64,000 nucleotides of DNA, from positions 434,001 through 498,000 of the forward strand of contig NZ_QKZI01000001.1 in assembly GCF_003254155.1 (NCBI RefSeq), in the 5' to 3' direction. The stretch's first letter is position 1. Each line of letters begins with the position of its first letter. This document shows positions 28,668 to 37,748 of this stretch, piece by piece. The stretch comes from Psychrobacillus insolitus. GTDB lineage: Bacteria > Bacillota > Bacilli > Bacillales_A > Planococcaceae. A program made the translations under genes and the position numbers. The notes under the pieces are model-generated. The model was not told where the DNA came from and searched no databases. It worked only from the letters and a program-made list of their open reading frames with translations.

Positions 28668-28707
28668 AAAAAAAGCATGATTCTATAACAGAATCATGCT
28701 TTTTTTA
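28668..28707 (+). terminator. Bidirectional terminator downstream of the urease cluster
   Basis: A perfect 17-bp stem AAAAAAAGCATGATTCT, loop ATAAC, then complement ending in TTTTTTT. Confidence 0.93.
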
Positions 28708-28983
28708 TACCGTTCCTTATTTCTTTTTCAATTTTTTTGCTTGTTTCAAGGCTGAAGAAACAATACTTACTAACTGGTGCTTAAGTTAAAGTAGGTGTAA
28801 AGCTATTTTTCTAATTGAGCTCAAGCATACTGGTTAGTTGAACAAGTAACTTGGTGGTAAACTTAAAAAATGGTAGTGAAGTCATCTAAAAAATAATCTA
28901 ATTTTTTATGAGGGTAATATAGAATCCCTATTAAAGTAATTGGAAATATAGTTTTCATCAATACTAAAGAAGGGAGAGATTAT

Positions 28984-29655
28984 ATGGAAAGCGACTGGGA
29001 CAAAGCTATTGATTCTCTTTCCAAAATTAAAGTTTTTTCAAATCCAAATAACGAACCTGTAACCATAAGTGGTGATGCTGATGATTTGAAATGTATAGGT
29101 GTCGGGACAGATGCAGCTGTTTTTCAATCTCTTTCCACCCCAGCTTATGCATTTAAAATGTATGCTCAGGACAAAGTGAACAAAGTAAAAGTTGAAGCAA
29201 ATGTGTATCATATATTAGGAGATTCACCCTTCTTTTCAAGATGTTTTGCTTCATACGACGAATGCCTCGTTTTAAGTTACGAGGAAGGAAAAACGCTCTT
29301 TGACTGTATTCTACAAGGTATTCACATTCCGGAAAGTGTTGTAAATGAAGTGGAGGATGCAAGAGAATATGTTCGGAGTAAGGGTCTTAACCCACGTGAT
29401 ATCCATTTGAAAAATATTTTATTACAAAACGGAAGAGCGAAAATAATTGATGTATCTGAATACACATTGCCAGGTGATGATTTTCGCTGGGAGCATCTAA
29501 AAAAAGGATATGAGCAATACTATCATTTAATAGATGGAAATTCTGTTCCGTTTTGGTTGGGAGAAACGATTAGAAAATGGTATAACCAGCGAGGGGATAA
29601 TTCTTCTTATGAGGAGTTTACAAAAACTATTTTGAAACATCTGTATAAAAAGTAG
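28984..29655 (+). CDS. Protein kinase-like protein (YrzF type)
   Basis: A 223-residue compact kinase fold: CIGVGTDAAVFQ glycine loop, YAFKMYAQDK (ATP lysine), catalytic-loop equivalent NPRDIHLKNILLQNG and metal-binding equivalent KIIDVSEY in place of DFG. It is similar in size to the small B. subtilis YrzF-like Ser/Thr kinases and has no membrane or sensor domain. AGGGAGAG precedes the ATG. Its substrate is unknown; the Asp-x-x-x-x-Asn pair suggests it can be active. Confidence 0.75.
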   Translation: MESDWDKAIDSLSKIKVFSNPNNEPVTISGDADDLKCIGVGTDAAVFQSLSTPAYAFKMYAQDKVNKVKVEANVYHILGDSPFFSRCFASYDECLVLSYEEGKTLFDCILQGIHIPESVVNEVEDAREYVRSKGLNPRDIHLKNILLQNGRAKIIDVSEYTLPGDDFRWEHLKKGYEQYYHLIDGNSVPFWLGETIRKWYNQRGDNSSYEEFTKTILKHLYKK

Positions 29656-29789
29656 GTGAACAGGCTCTATTTAATATATTTGTGTTTGAATTCAGCTTAT
29701 TCAAGTACCATGAAAATTAAAAAACGCTCAAAATCTATAAAATTGCATAACAAATGTAGATATTTAATTATTTACTTTTAAATTTTCAG

Positions 29790-29823
29790 AAACACCCCAT
29801 TGCATGAAATGGGGTGTTTTTGA
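29790..29823 (+). terminator. Terminator of the kinase-like gene
   Basis: A stem AAACACCCCATT/AATGGGGTGTTT followed by TT. No other feature is seen in 29656-30039. Confidence 0.85.
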
Positions 29824-30039
29824 CTTAATTGCTGCATGGAAATCAGAAAAGGTTTGTTCAAATGGTTGCTGGAGTACTTTTGATTAAGCACATGGACCAA
29901 CTCCAAATTATGACATCACCAATTAAATTGTCGTAAAAAAATTATCTCATCATTCAGATTTTATAGATACATATATGGTAAAATTGTTACACAATGGTAA
30001 TTAACTAACCAAGTATTAGCAGACTGGGAGTGAATGAGA

Positions 30040-30339
30040 ATGAACTTAAAGATTTTGAATGACAGTATTGTGGAATCAGATGCAATTGAGCGGAAAGCGG
30101 AATTAGGTTATATTTTTGTGGATCTATCCATGAGAGGGAAAGTTACGACTGCATACTTCGAGGCAAAAGGGGGCTATGTTCACACGCTTGATCCAACAAG
30201 TAAGCTCCAGGTCATTACTTCAAATGAAGATGGGGTTTCATACTCCGATATAACTGGTCAAGATATAATTGACCGCAAAAACGATAGTGGTAAACCTTTA
30301 TTTGCTGGAATGAATGCTTTATATTACAAACAACCATAG
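30040..30339 (+). CDS. Hypothetical protein
   Basis: A 99-residue soluble protein (MNLKILNDSIVESDAIERK... ALYYKQP). GGGAG at 30026 places the start at ATG 30040 rather than the too-close ATG 30034. I do not recognise the family. A short R1 repeat begins 6 bases after its stop. Confidence 0.6.
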   Translation: MNLKILNDSIVESDAIERKAELGYIFVDLSMRGKVTTAYFEAKGGYVHTLDPTSKLQVITSNEDGVSYSDITGQDIIDRKNDSGKPLFAGMNALYYKQP

Positions 30340-30344
30340 TGAAA

Positions 30345-30390
30345 TATCCCTGTGTTAGTTACAAACCTGAAAGTTTCTAGCACAGGGAAA
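30345..30390 (+). repeat. R1 palindromic element, 46-nt form (diverged)
   Basis: TATCCCTGTGTTAG pairs with CTAGCACAGGGA; the loop has diverged from consensus. Lies just behind the stop codon of the preceding gene. Confidence 0.8.
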
Positions 30391-30416
30391 AAATAAAATG
30401 GGTAAGGAAATGTAAT

Positions 30417-30923
30417 ATGCTAAAATTAAAAGGCAAACGAAAAACAAAAAACACAATAGTAGTTATTGTTGTGCTTCTTTTGGTTGCAGCAGGCATCATT
30501 ATTGGATTGTCATTATATGGTAAGGATATGATGAAAAAAATTCCAGGACTGTCCTTTGATGACGCTTTAAACTATACACTTAAGGACAATCGGGATGCAG
30601 TCATTACTGTAGGTATAGTGAAAGATGGACAATCCTCTTATATCGTATATGGAAATAATGCCGGGATACTTTCGCCTGAGCTTCATACATATGAAATCGG
30701 TTCACTCACAAAAACATTTACAGCAGCTATGGTTGCTAAAGTCGTTCAAGATGACAAGATCAATGTCTGACATAACGGGGGTACCGACAGTTACAACAGT
30801 TATCTGGGATTTGATCCGGAAAGTGGCACTGCCGTTGTCATTCTTTCTAACCTCTCGCCAAACTATCGAATTCCATCAACGGTTCTTGGCGTTAAGCTTA
30901 TGGAAGAATTAAGGAATCGATAA
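30417..30923 (+). pseudogene. Internally deleted class C beta-lactamase-like serine hydrolase
   Basis: The first 117 codons encode an N-terminal membrane anchor and the start of a beta-lactamase fold up to the catalytic SLTK motif (EIGSLTKTFTAAMVAK...DDKINV). A TGA follows directly, and then, in the same frame, HNGGTDSYNSYLGFDPESG (the HxG/KTG-equivalent strand) and VVILSN to a TAA at 30921. About 200 central residues, including the YxN motif, are missing. One clean deletion joined the ends and created the stop. Confidence 0.85.
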
Positions 30924-31104
30924 ATTTTAACAATGCGATCAAGTCGAGCCACGTAAATGACGTGAAAAATGTTCAAAAAATCTATTCCTTCATCTCAACC
31001 ATAATGAAATTAGGGATGCTTAGAATAGAAAGAAAACAGAGAGTAAGTTGAAAAAGAAGAAATGATTTTATTAAAAAGTAAGGGTTGGAAGTCAATGTAT
31101 AAAT

Positions 31105-31770
31105 GTGATGCTAGTTATGAAAGTTAAATTTGAAAATAAAATGATAGAATTTAATGTTCAGTATGGAAATAGGGAGAAACTATCCATTCATATAGATTCA
31201 TTAGGTTTCATAACTGTTAAAGTTCCCAAAGACGCAAGTAAAGAAATTATTGTCAATGCAGTAGAAAGTAAAGGGAAATGGATACTAGAGAAAATTCATG
31301 AAATTGGAGTAGCTCGAGAAATCCCAAGGGCAAGAGAATATCACGCGAAGGAGAAGTTCTTATACCTTGGAAAAGAGTGTTTTCTTCATGAATTAATAGA
31401 TAATAGTGAATTAAATGAAGAGGCACTTAAAAATAATCTCAAGAAGTTCTATATCAAGAGATGTAAGACGATTGTAGGAGAACGGATAAAAATATATCAA
31501 AAACAACTGAAAGTAAAGCCTAAAATCATTGAAATAGTAGAATCTAAAACCAAGTGGGGTAGTTGTAGTTCAGATAAAAAGCTAACCTTTAATTATCGTC
31601 TTGCTATGGCCCCAATCGAAGTCATCGATTATGTAATAATCCATGAACTATGTCATTTAATTCATATGAATCATGATCGATCATTTTGGAGACGTGTTGG
31701 AAGTATAATGCCAGATTATAAAGAAAAAGAAGCGTTTTTAGCAAGGCACGGGCATTCAATGTCATTTTAA
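31105..31770 (+). CDS. YgjP/DUF45-type metallopeptidase-like protein
   Basis: About 220 residues with the zinc motif HELCHLIHMNHDRSFW (HExxH plus downstream His) and the family-specific ESKTKWGSCSS...LTFNYRLAMAP. M48-like, cytoplasmic, no signal peptide. The start is uncertain: GTG 31105, ATG 31108 and ATG 31117 are in frame and none has a strong ribosome site. Members are poorly characterised; YgjP in E. coli is reported as a UTP-processing or peptidase-like protein. Confidence 0.8.
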   Translation: MMLVMKVKFENKMIEFNVQYGNREKLSIHIDSLGFITVKVPKDASKEIIVNAVESKGKWILEKIHEIGVAREIPRAREYHAKEKFLYLGKECFLHELIDNSELNEEALKNNLKKFYIKRCKTIVGERIKIYQKQLKVKPKIIEIVESKTKWGSCSSDKKLTFNYRLAMAPIEVIDYVIIHELCHLIHMNHDRSFWRRVGSIMPDYKEKEAFLARHGHSMSF

Positions 31771-31808
31771 AAACTCGGTTACATTTCCAGTGAAAATTAA
31801 GGGGGGAA

Positions 31809-31973
31809 ATGAGTAAGATGTTTCAGGAATCGGTAGGTATTGGATTGGTTATTGGAGCAGGTGTTGGAATTATTATTGGATTGATATTTAATTTTAATAT
31901 TGGATTTACAATATTTATTGGATCAGGATTAGGACTCGTAATAGGTTCTGTAATAAAAATGTTATTTCGTTAG
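31809..31973 (+). CDS. Small glycine-rich membrane protein
   Basis: A 54-residue protein with two hydrophobic, glycine-spaced segments (GLVIGAGVGIIIGLIF and FIGSGLGLVIGSVI) and a basic tail. AAGGGGGG at 31799 is an excellent ribosome site. It follows the metallopeptidase by 38 bases and may share its transcript. Function unknown. Confidence 0.65.
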   Translation: MSKMFQESVGIGLVIGAGVGIIIGLIFNFNIGFTIFIGSGLGLVIGSVIKMLFR

Positions 31974-32147
31974 ATTTATTGATTTCAAGATGGATTCTAG
32001 CAGTTTTTACTTGGGGATGGGTAGCGTTTGTTAAAGATTCGCTTTCCAAGATAATCCATTTGGTTTTATCAAAAATAGACAATAAGAAAAACCTGTTTTT
32101 TTAGGCTATAGAGAATTAAAAAACAATACCAAATTATATACTACCTC

Positions 32148-32181
32148 ATCGATGTAAATTTTCATTTACATCGATTTTTTT
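32148..32181 (+). terminator. Terminator before the sigma factor operon
   Basis: A stem ATCGATGTAAA/TTTACATCGAT with loop TTTTCA, then TTTTTTTA. Confidence 0.9.
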
Positions 32182-32253
32182 ATGCGAGAAAGTTGTTGCT
32201 TGCTTCGTTATAGTTAGTGAAAAGCTTTTCGAATGAAGTGAAGGAGCGAGCAA

Positions 32254-32817
32254 ATGAAATGTACAGAGAGAAATTATATTAGTCGACTCAAAAAACAAAA
32301 AGAAGATGCACTCGAATATATAATGGATCATTACGGAGGCTTAGTTCACGGTATATCCCATCATATTTTGGGACATATTAGCCGTCAAGCCGTCGATGAA
32401 TGTGTAAATGATACCTTTTTACTTGTTTGGCAACGTGCTCATCAATTTGATGGCGACGCAATAGCTTTTAAAAAGTGGTTTGGCATGATTACAAAATATA
32501 AGGCGATTGACTATTATCGTGCATTAGAAAAGCAAAAGACACGTGAACAATCAGATGAGCAAGTTCTTTTGGAGCAATCAATACCTGATATGCAAGGGGC
32601 ATATATACAAAAGGAACAAAGAGATGAGCTACTAGTTGCCATTAGTCGATTGCCAGAAATAGATCGTGACATTTTCATAATGAAATACTTTTTAAATTTA
32701 CCAAGTAGTGAAATAGCAAAAGCTTTACATTTGTCTGTAACTGCTATCGATAATCGTTTATCACGTGGTCGAAAAAAGCTTGCTCAAAATATAAAATTAA
32801 AGGAGCAATTCATATGA
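32254..32817 (+). CDS. ECF-type RNA polymerase sigma factor
   Basis: A 187-residue sigma-70 family protein. Region 2 is visible as VDECVNDTFLLVWQRAHQFDG...FKKWFGMITKYKAIDYYR, and region 4 as LPEIDRDIFIMKYFLNLPSSEIAKALHLS with the helix-turn-helix VTAIDNRLSRGRKKL. AAGGAGCGAG precedes the ATG. Its last four bases overlap the next gene (ATGA), the usual coupling of a sigma factor with its anti-sigma partner. Confidence 0.92.
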   Translation: MKCTERNYISRLKKQKEDALEYIMDHYGGLVHGISHHILGHISRQAVDECVNDTFLLVWQRAHQFDGDAIAFKKWFGMITKYKAIDYYRALEKQKTREQSDEQVLLEQSIPDMQGAYIQKEQRDELLVAISRLPEIDRDIFIMKYFLNLPSSEIAKALHLSVTAIDNRLSRGRKKLAQNIKLKEQFI

Positions 32818-33836
32818 ATGAAGAGATGAAAAGATTTGTGGAAATAGATGTTGATACAATTGAGGAAAAGTCATTAACAGACATGCAGAAGCAGAAAATC
32901 CGTAAAAATGCACGTACAAAAAAAGCGTCCAATCGTACGTGGAAAAAAGTTGTAACAGCTGCAGTTGTTAGTTTAGTAGCGATTTCAGGAAGCGTGTATG
33001 CATTGCCAACAATTGCGAGTCAGTTACCTTTTGTTGAAAATATTTTAGAAAAAATCGATCCTAATTTTGTGCCAAAAAACTATGTGGCGCTGGCGACGAT
33101 TATTAACCAAGTGGAATCGAGTAATGGTATCGATATCATGATTGAAAATGCAGTTTACGATGGTACTACTTTAATGGTGGCGTATGCCATCCATTCCGAC
33201 AAAGATTTAGGGGAGCAGCCTTTAATTGATACAATGTTCGATATAAAGGGAGCTACTGCTGCAACAGGGGCTTCATCATTAGAGAAGTCTGCTGACGGGT
33301 TTTATACAGGTATGATAAAAATGACACCTACATTTAATAAAGAGTTGGACGTATTGCAAATTATATGGCAACCTGAAAAAATTTCAAACCCCGATACAAA
33401 TGAAACTTTTGAAGGGGATTGGTCATTTACCTTTACAATGGATACACTTCCTGGTAAATCAGAACATTTAAAAATAACTTCAACTGATGATCAAGCGAAA
33501 ATTCAAATAAATAAAGTGAACTATACTGATTTATCAACAGTTATACAGTATGAATTTAACATCGACCCAGCTATTATGAAAAAGCACCCACTATCATCAA
33601 TTCATTTCGTGAAGGCGATTGATAATCATGGAAATGAGTATGAAATCCATGACAATGGTGGAGCTATTTCTGAGGATGGACATGGCTTTGATTGGAGCTT
33701 TGCGTTATATAATTTACCAGAGGATGTAGCTACTGTTACATTAACAGCTGAAATTTTTTATGTTTCACAATCAGGTGAAATAACATCAGATATGAGAGAA
33801 TTATTAGAGCCAATTACAGTGGAACTTAATAGATAA
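32814..33836 (+). CDS. DUF4179 membrane protein, probable anti-sigma factor
   Basis: A 340-residue protein with a ~40-residue basic cytoplasmic part, one membrane segment (VVTAAVVSLVAISGSVYALP, about residues 46-65) and a large extracellular DUF4179-type domain. Coupled by a 4-base overlap to the ECF sigma gene, which in Bacillales indicates that the cytoplasmic tail holds the sigma factor at the membrane. No zinc-finger ZAS motif is seen. The signal sensed is unknown. Confidence 0.85.
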   Translation: MNEEMKRFVEIDVDTIEEKSLTDMQKQKIRKNARTKKASNRTWKKVVTAAVVSLVAISGSVYALPTIASQLPFVENILEKIDPNFVPKNYVALATIINQVESSNGIDIMIENAVYDGTTLMVAYAIHSDKDLGEQPLIDTMFDIKGATAATGASSLEKSADGFYTGMIKMTPTFNKELDVLQIIWQPEKISNPDTNETFEGDWSFTFTMDTLPGKSEHLKITSTDDQAKIQINKVNYTDLSTVIQYEFNIDPAIMKKHPLSSIHFVKAIDNHGNEYEIHDNGGAISEDGHGFDWSFALYNLPEDVATVTLTAEIFYVSQSGEITSDMRELLEPITVELNR

Positions 33837-34176
33837 TGTGTGAGCAAATGAAAATTGAAATAAATGAGTAATAAAAAATTGGCAATTTTTATAATCCTAT
33901 TAATACAAGTGCATAACCAATTTTCACTAATAGCACTTTTTTCTCATTTTCTTAATGGTCTAATTGTAATATAAGAAAAAATCTAATCTGCTATTGAACA
34001 TAGAATGATGTTACTTCATAGGTATAAAAAAACGCCCTTGTCCATTTGGAGTGGGGCGTGTTCAGAAATGAATGATATAAATTGGGTATTTATGTTAATA
34101 TAGATATGAGATTGTGGAGGATTCTACTTAACACGCACAGTTTAGTTGCTCAATAAATGGTTGGGTGGGATGGGTT
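33837..34176. other. Intergenic gap with two hairpins
   Basis: AAGTGC...GCACTTTTTTC (33908-33943) is a weak terminator for the sigma/anti-sigma operon. ACGCCC...GGGCGT (34031-34058) has its T run on the minus strand although no minus gene is near. No gene found. Confidence 0.5.
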
Positions 34177-34551
34177 ATGAGTTTATATAGTAGAGCATAC
34201 GCATTTGTTTTAAAGAAAAATTTTATGTTGTTGATTATTGCAATAACCTTACTAATCTTGACATTCGGATATTGGATTGGGATACCTTATTTCGTGGTCG
34301 GAAATATGCTGTCTGAATTAAATGCACCTGTTTTCATTCAAGGTATTTGTATATCAATGTCTGCTGGGTTTTTCTTCTCCTTATTTTTCATTCCAATCAA
34401 TTTTAAAGTTGCAAAAATGGTTGGAGAAAAGAAACAGCAAAGTACATCACAAGCATTCACTCGTTTACAAGTAGCTTTTGTTCTACTAATTGCAATCATT
34501 TTATATTTAATCTTTAGCCTTATTCTTTGGACACAAGGGGTCTTTCAATAA
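34177..34551 (+). CDS. Small membrane protein
   Basis: A 124-residue protein with about three or four hydrophobic segments (LLIIAITLLILTFGYWIGIP, a second at GICISMSAGFFFSLFFIP, a third near the end). A GGTGGGA site precedes ATG 34177; the upstream GTG 34165 overlaps it. No family recognised. First of three consecutive small membrane proteins. Confidence 0.6.
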   Translation: MSLYSRAYAFVLKKNFMLLIIAITLLILTFGYWIGIPYFVVGNMLSELNAPVFIQGICISMSAGFFFSLFFIPINFKVAKMVGEKKQQSTSQAFTRLQVAFVLLIAIILYLIFSLILWTQGVFQ

Positions 34552-34594
34552 ATGTCATATAAAGTTAGCTGGTATATATTTGGAGTATGAGAGG

Positions 34595-34807
34595 ATGATT
34601 ATAATAAATAAACGAAGGGAAGCTACGCCTAAATTTATAGTAGTGATATCCATTATTTTCGGCTTATTTGTAATTATTCAAAGCGTTCAAGTTATTTACA
34701 CGCCGCATACATTTGTAAGAGTTGTGAACTTAATATCTACAATCTTTGTATCTGGAGCAATCGGGGCCTTCATTAGAGAACTATTTATTTTAAAGAAGAA
34801 AAAGTAA
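34595..34807 (+). CDS. Small membrane protein
   Basis: A 70-residue protein with two hydrophobic segments and a basic KKKK end. GGAG at 34582 selects ATG 34595 over the TTG at 34580. No family recognised; spacing of 43 bases suggests a shared transcript with the preceding gene. Confidence 0.55.
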   Translation: MIIINKRREATPKFIVVISIIFGLFVIIQSVQVIYTPHTFVRVVNLISTIFVSGAIGAFIRELFILKKKK

Positions 34808-34834
34808 ATCTTAATTTAAATCTTCAATTAACGG

Positions 34835-34856
34835 GTAGCGTTTCTACAATAAGTGG
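34835..34856 (+). repeat. R2 repeat, truncated copy
   Basis: GTAGCGTTTCTACAATAAGT, the 5' part of the R2 hairpin found complete at 37231 and 38049. Here the 3' arm is replaced by the ribosome site of the next gene. Confidence 0.6.
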
Positions 34857-34865
34857 GTGGGGTAT

Positions 34866-35060
34866 ATGAAAATAAGAAGATTACCGTTAAAAGTTGGAAT
34901 TATTCTCTTGAGTATCTTTCAAGTCTATTCAATCTTCACTAGATGGGGCGAGGATACGCGAGGAACAATCATTGCCAGTATAATTTTAGTAGGGTGTATA
35001 CTATTGCTGATAACAGATATGTTCTTAAAAAGCGATAATCACAAGAACCATGCAAAATAA
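34866..35060 (+). CDS. Small membrane protein
   Basis: A 64-residue protein with two hydrophobic segments and a basic tail (SDNHKNHAK). GGTGGGG at 34856 points to ATG 34866 rather than GTG 34857. Family unknown. Confidence 0.55.
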   Translation: MKIRRLPLKVGIILLSIFQVYSIFTRWGEDTRGTIIASIILVGCILLLITDMFLKSDNHKNHAK

Positions 35061-35162
35061 AAAAATCAGACATCTACGGCTATTGTTTGAAAAAATTGTA
35101 ATTGTTAAATAACTTCAAATGCTTTAAAGTTAGAAGGTAATACACCTAAAGGAGAAAAGATA

Positions 35163-36053
35163 ATGTTAAATTCAGATTTGGATATACGTTTAGAACCACG
35201 CATTAAAGAATTATATCAATTACATAAGGAACGTTCAGCAAATATGGACTGGAGCTATCACGAATTTATTCCATGGGACAAGGCCATGTCCTTTAAACGA
35301 GTTCCTTGGGATGAGAGTCAAGTAACTCTACCAGAAGGTATAATTGTTGCAGTTGAAACAGCATTACTTACAGAAGTAAACTTACCTTGGTATACTTCGC
35401 ATTTGGATTATACATTTAAAAATTCAATGGAAGTAATAAATGATTTCGTACGCACTTGGACGGCTGAAGAAGACCAGCACTCTAACTTACTTGAAACATA
35501 TTTATTGGTGACACGAAACGTAGATCCGAAAAGATTGCATGAATTAAGAAAAAGAGTAGTTGAAAGCGGTTGGTTTCCAGACTTCACTAACCCTTTAGCA
35601 ACAATGGCGTATACTACATTGCAAGAGTTAGCTACACTAGTGTTTTATAATAATGTAGCTAAGACAGCGGGCCCGTACGACAAAGATTTAGCAACATTAC
35701 TTCGACGTATAGCAAAAGATGAAGCACTTCATTATGCATTCTATCGCGACACAGTGAAAGCACATCTTGAACTTGATCCGAATTTCATTGTTTATTTTGA
35801 GAATGTAATTATTAATTTCTCTATGCCAGGAACTATTATGCCAGACTTTAACGATAGAATGAAAACAATTGCAATAGAAACGAATTATGGGCCACTACAA
35901 TACTTTGACCAAGTATTAGATGTAGTTGTGAAATACTGGGATATTGCCAACTTACAACCTACTAGTGATGAGGCCAAACAATCACAAGCAAATATATTGA
36001 AATATCATGGACGTTTAAAAAGAATTACAGATCGCCATACAGGAAAAAAATAA
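35163..36053 (+). CDS. Acyl-ACP desaturase (ferritin-like di-iron)
   Basis: A 296-residue soluble di-iron enzyme of the plant/mycobacterial stearoyl-ACP desaturase family (DesA-like). The iron ligands appear as Glu in AVETALLTEVNLPWY, EEDQHS, QELATLVFYN and DEALHY, i.e. two ExxH-type helical pairs. AAAGGAG precedes ATG 35163. It should introduce a double bond into ACP-bound fatty acids; Bacillales normally use membrane Des-type desaturases instead. Intact, with no obvious redox partner adjacent. Confidence 0.85.
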   Translation: MLNSDLDIRLEPRIKELYQLHKERSANMDWSYHEFIPWDKAMSFKRVPWDESQVTLPEGIIVAVETALLTEVNLPWYTSHLDYTFKNSMEVINDFVRTWTAEEDQHSNLLETYLLVTRNVDPKRLHELRKRVVESGWFPDFTNPLATMAYTTLQELATLVFYNNVAKTAGPYDKDLATLLRRIAKDEALHYAFYRDTVKAHLELDPNFIVYFENVIINFSMPGTIMPDFNDRMKTIAIETNYGPLQYFDQVLDVVVKYWDIANLQPTSDEAKQSQANILKYHGRLKRITDRHTGKK

Positions 36054-36082
36054 AAGGCAGATGTATGAAAGGGTTTTTTATA

Positions 36083-36334
36083 ATGAAAACAACTTGCGAA
36101 ATATGTGAAAAAGAAACGAAAGATAAAGTAAGTTATTTGGAACTTGAAACGTGGGAGTTTGATTTTTTAAAGCAAGAGAAAAAAGATTTTTACTCTATTT
36201 GTTTTAATTGTTTTGACAAACATACGAATAATTTCATTGACAAAGAAATGGATCTTGAATTGAGAAAAAAACGTTCGCTTTTGGTGAATAAAGAGATCCA
36301 AGAAGAAATCGAGGCTATTCTAGAAGTCAAATGA
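36083..36334 (+). CDS. Small CxxC zinc-binding protein
   Basis: An 83-residue protein with CEIC (residues 5-8) and CFNC, which together form one likely zinc site, followed by an acidic helical tail. GAAAGGG at 36067 favours ATG 36083; ATG 36065 is the alternative. It follows the desaturase by 29 bases and could be co-transcribed, but a role as its redox partner is not supported. Function unknown. Confidence 0.6.
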   Translation: MKTTCEICEKETKDKVSYLELETWEFDFLKQEKKDFYSICFNCFDKHTNNFIDKEMDLELRKKRSLLVNKEIQEEIEAILEVK

Positions 36335-36338
36335 ATAA

Positions 36339-36384
36339 TGACTCTGTGCTAGAAATATTCAGGTTTATTTCTAATACAGGGACA
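36339..36384 (+). repeat. R1 palindromic element, 46-nt form (diverged)
   Basis: CTCTGTGCTAGAAAT...TTTCTAATACAGGGA; starts 4 bases behind the stop codon. The remaining gap to 36678 contains a GAAACTTC-type hairpin with T run (about 36424-36460) and nothing else recognised. Confidence 0.8.
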
Positions 36385-36678
36385 AAAAAAGTTAACATAT
36401 GCCAGACGAGGTTAATAGGAAGAGAAGGAACTTCGCGGGAAGTTTCTTCTCTTCTTTTTTATGAGAAATTGTACTTGTTCGAATTAATACAAATAATTTA
36501 GAGCATATTTTTTCCAATTGAGATACAATGATAGTAAAATTTTATATATTTAAATATTCAACCAATATATGCAATTATATGAAAAAGGGTATATAAATAA
36601 AGATCAACCTTTTACTAACTCAACAAAAAGAAATTGAAAATATTGGATTACTAACTAAACTTAATTGGAGGAAATATT

Positions 36679-37149
36679 ATGAAGTCTAAAATGAAAAGAA
36701 AAGATTTAATGAATAATAATGATATATGGAACGCTGTTATTAGTGTGATATGTGATTATGATTTCCCAACAGAAAAGAAAACCGTTAATGAAGCTTTCAT
36801 TGTGTTTCAATATTATTCGGAACTTGAAAGCGGTGGACATGAGATGATGCTAACATGGTTTTCAGATTATATAAAAGAAGTTGGCATTAATCATTATCTA
36901 AACGAACTTATAAGTATTCTTGAAGAAATTGGTGCTAATGATTATGTAGTGATTGAGAAAAAGTACGGTGAGCAATTGTGGCAAATGTACTTAGGTTTAG
37001 AAAATGATGAGATTAAAGAAAGTGAATTTTATAGCATCATTGAAAGAGCGGATAATGAGTATTACAAACTAGATGGGAAGTTAGGGAATTTATTAGAAAA
37101 TTTTTTTGTTAAAATACATACTGATTTGATTGAAGTAATTGAAGAATGA
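36679..37149 (+). CDS. DUF4375-like (DMP19-type) protein
   Basis: A 156-residue acidic protein. The segment IVFQYYSELESGGHEMMLTW resembles the NGGF-x-Q-F/Y region of DUF4375/DMP19 proteins, which are small and often found near toxin immunity genes, but the match is by eye. TTGGAGG precedes ATG 36679. No membrane segment. Function unknown. Confidence 0.5.
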   Translation: MKSKMKRKDLMNNNDIWNAVISVICDYDFPTEKKTVNEAFIVFQYYSELESGGHEMMLTWFSDYIKEVGINHYLNELISILEEIGANDYVVIEKKYGEQLWQMYLGLENDEIKESEFYSIIERADNEYYKLDGKLGNLLENFFVKIHTDLIEVIEE

Positions 37150-37152
37150 GTC

Positions 37153-37190
37153 TTTTATTTAAACAAACGTGAATGTTTCTAACACTGGGA
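37153..37190 (+). repeat. R1 partial copy (right half of the long form)
   Basis: TTTAAACAAACGTGAATG then TTTCTAACACTGGGA match the 3' part of the 82-nt form; the left arm is missing. Lies 3 bases after a stop codon. Confidence 0.65.
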
Positions 37191-37230
37191 GAAATAAAAA
37201 AAGTAAAATAGTATATTCAAGTAAGGGGTA

Positions 37231-37260
37231 GCGTTTCTACAATAAGTAGAGACGCTTTTT
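37231..37260 (+). terminator. R2 hairpin, complete copy (terminator-like)
   Basis: GCGTTTCTAC, loop AATAA, GTAGAGACGC, then TTTTT. Same sequence family as 34835 and 38049. Confidence 0.8.
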
Positions 37261-37300
37261 CACTAACGGGGAAGTTTACTGTAAGAAGGTAGGTGATAAA

Positions 37301-37747
37301 ATGGAATACTGGGACTTAACTGAAAACCCTGCGGATGAAATTTACAGAAAACTAATAAAAGTGCTATGTGATAATTCAGATAAGTTCTATTTTGTGAGCA
37401 GGAAAGAACTAAAATACAATCAAGAGATACTTGTACAATTTAAACCTTATATGATAGAAAGCTATAAAACAAAAAAATGGGCAAATACAAAGACAAAAGG
37501 TCCATCCGCAACGGTTTATGTAATTGAGTCAAATAAAGAAACGTGTAAACTATTACAACAATTTGCGAATACTTTATATGATTGGGTAGCTCCAAAATTA
37601 CCTGAAGATTTAACATTTTTAAAGAATGATTTTGCTTGGTTTTCCTGTACAACCCACGAAGAATTTGGAGGTTTTTCAATTCGTTCGGATTATTACAGAA
37701 ATCTTATTGGTGAGATTCACGGTTTAAAAGTACAAAAAGTAGAATAG
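37301..37747 (+). CDS. Uncharacterised protein of a family often labelled SpoIIIAH-like
   Basis: A 148-residue soluble protein: EYWDLTENPADEIYRKLIKV at the start, ATVYVIESNKETCKLLQQ in the middle and FAWFSCTTHEEFGGFSI near the end. Similar proteins in databases are often named stage III sporulation protein AH although they lack its membrane anchor; I regard the name as unreliable. Its TAG stop lies inside the 5-bp target duplication of the transposon-like element that follows, so the insertion did not change the protein. Confidence 0.6.
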   Translation: MEYWDLTENPADEIYRKLIKVLCDNSDKFYFVSRKELKYNQEILVQFKPYMIESYKTKKWANTKTKGPSATVYVIESNKETCKLLQQFANTLYDWVAPKLPEDLTFLKNDFAWFSCTTHEEFGGFSIRSDYYRNLIGEIHGLKVQKVE

Positions 37748-37748
37748 C

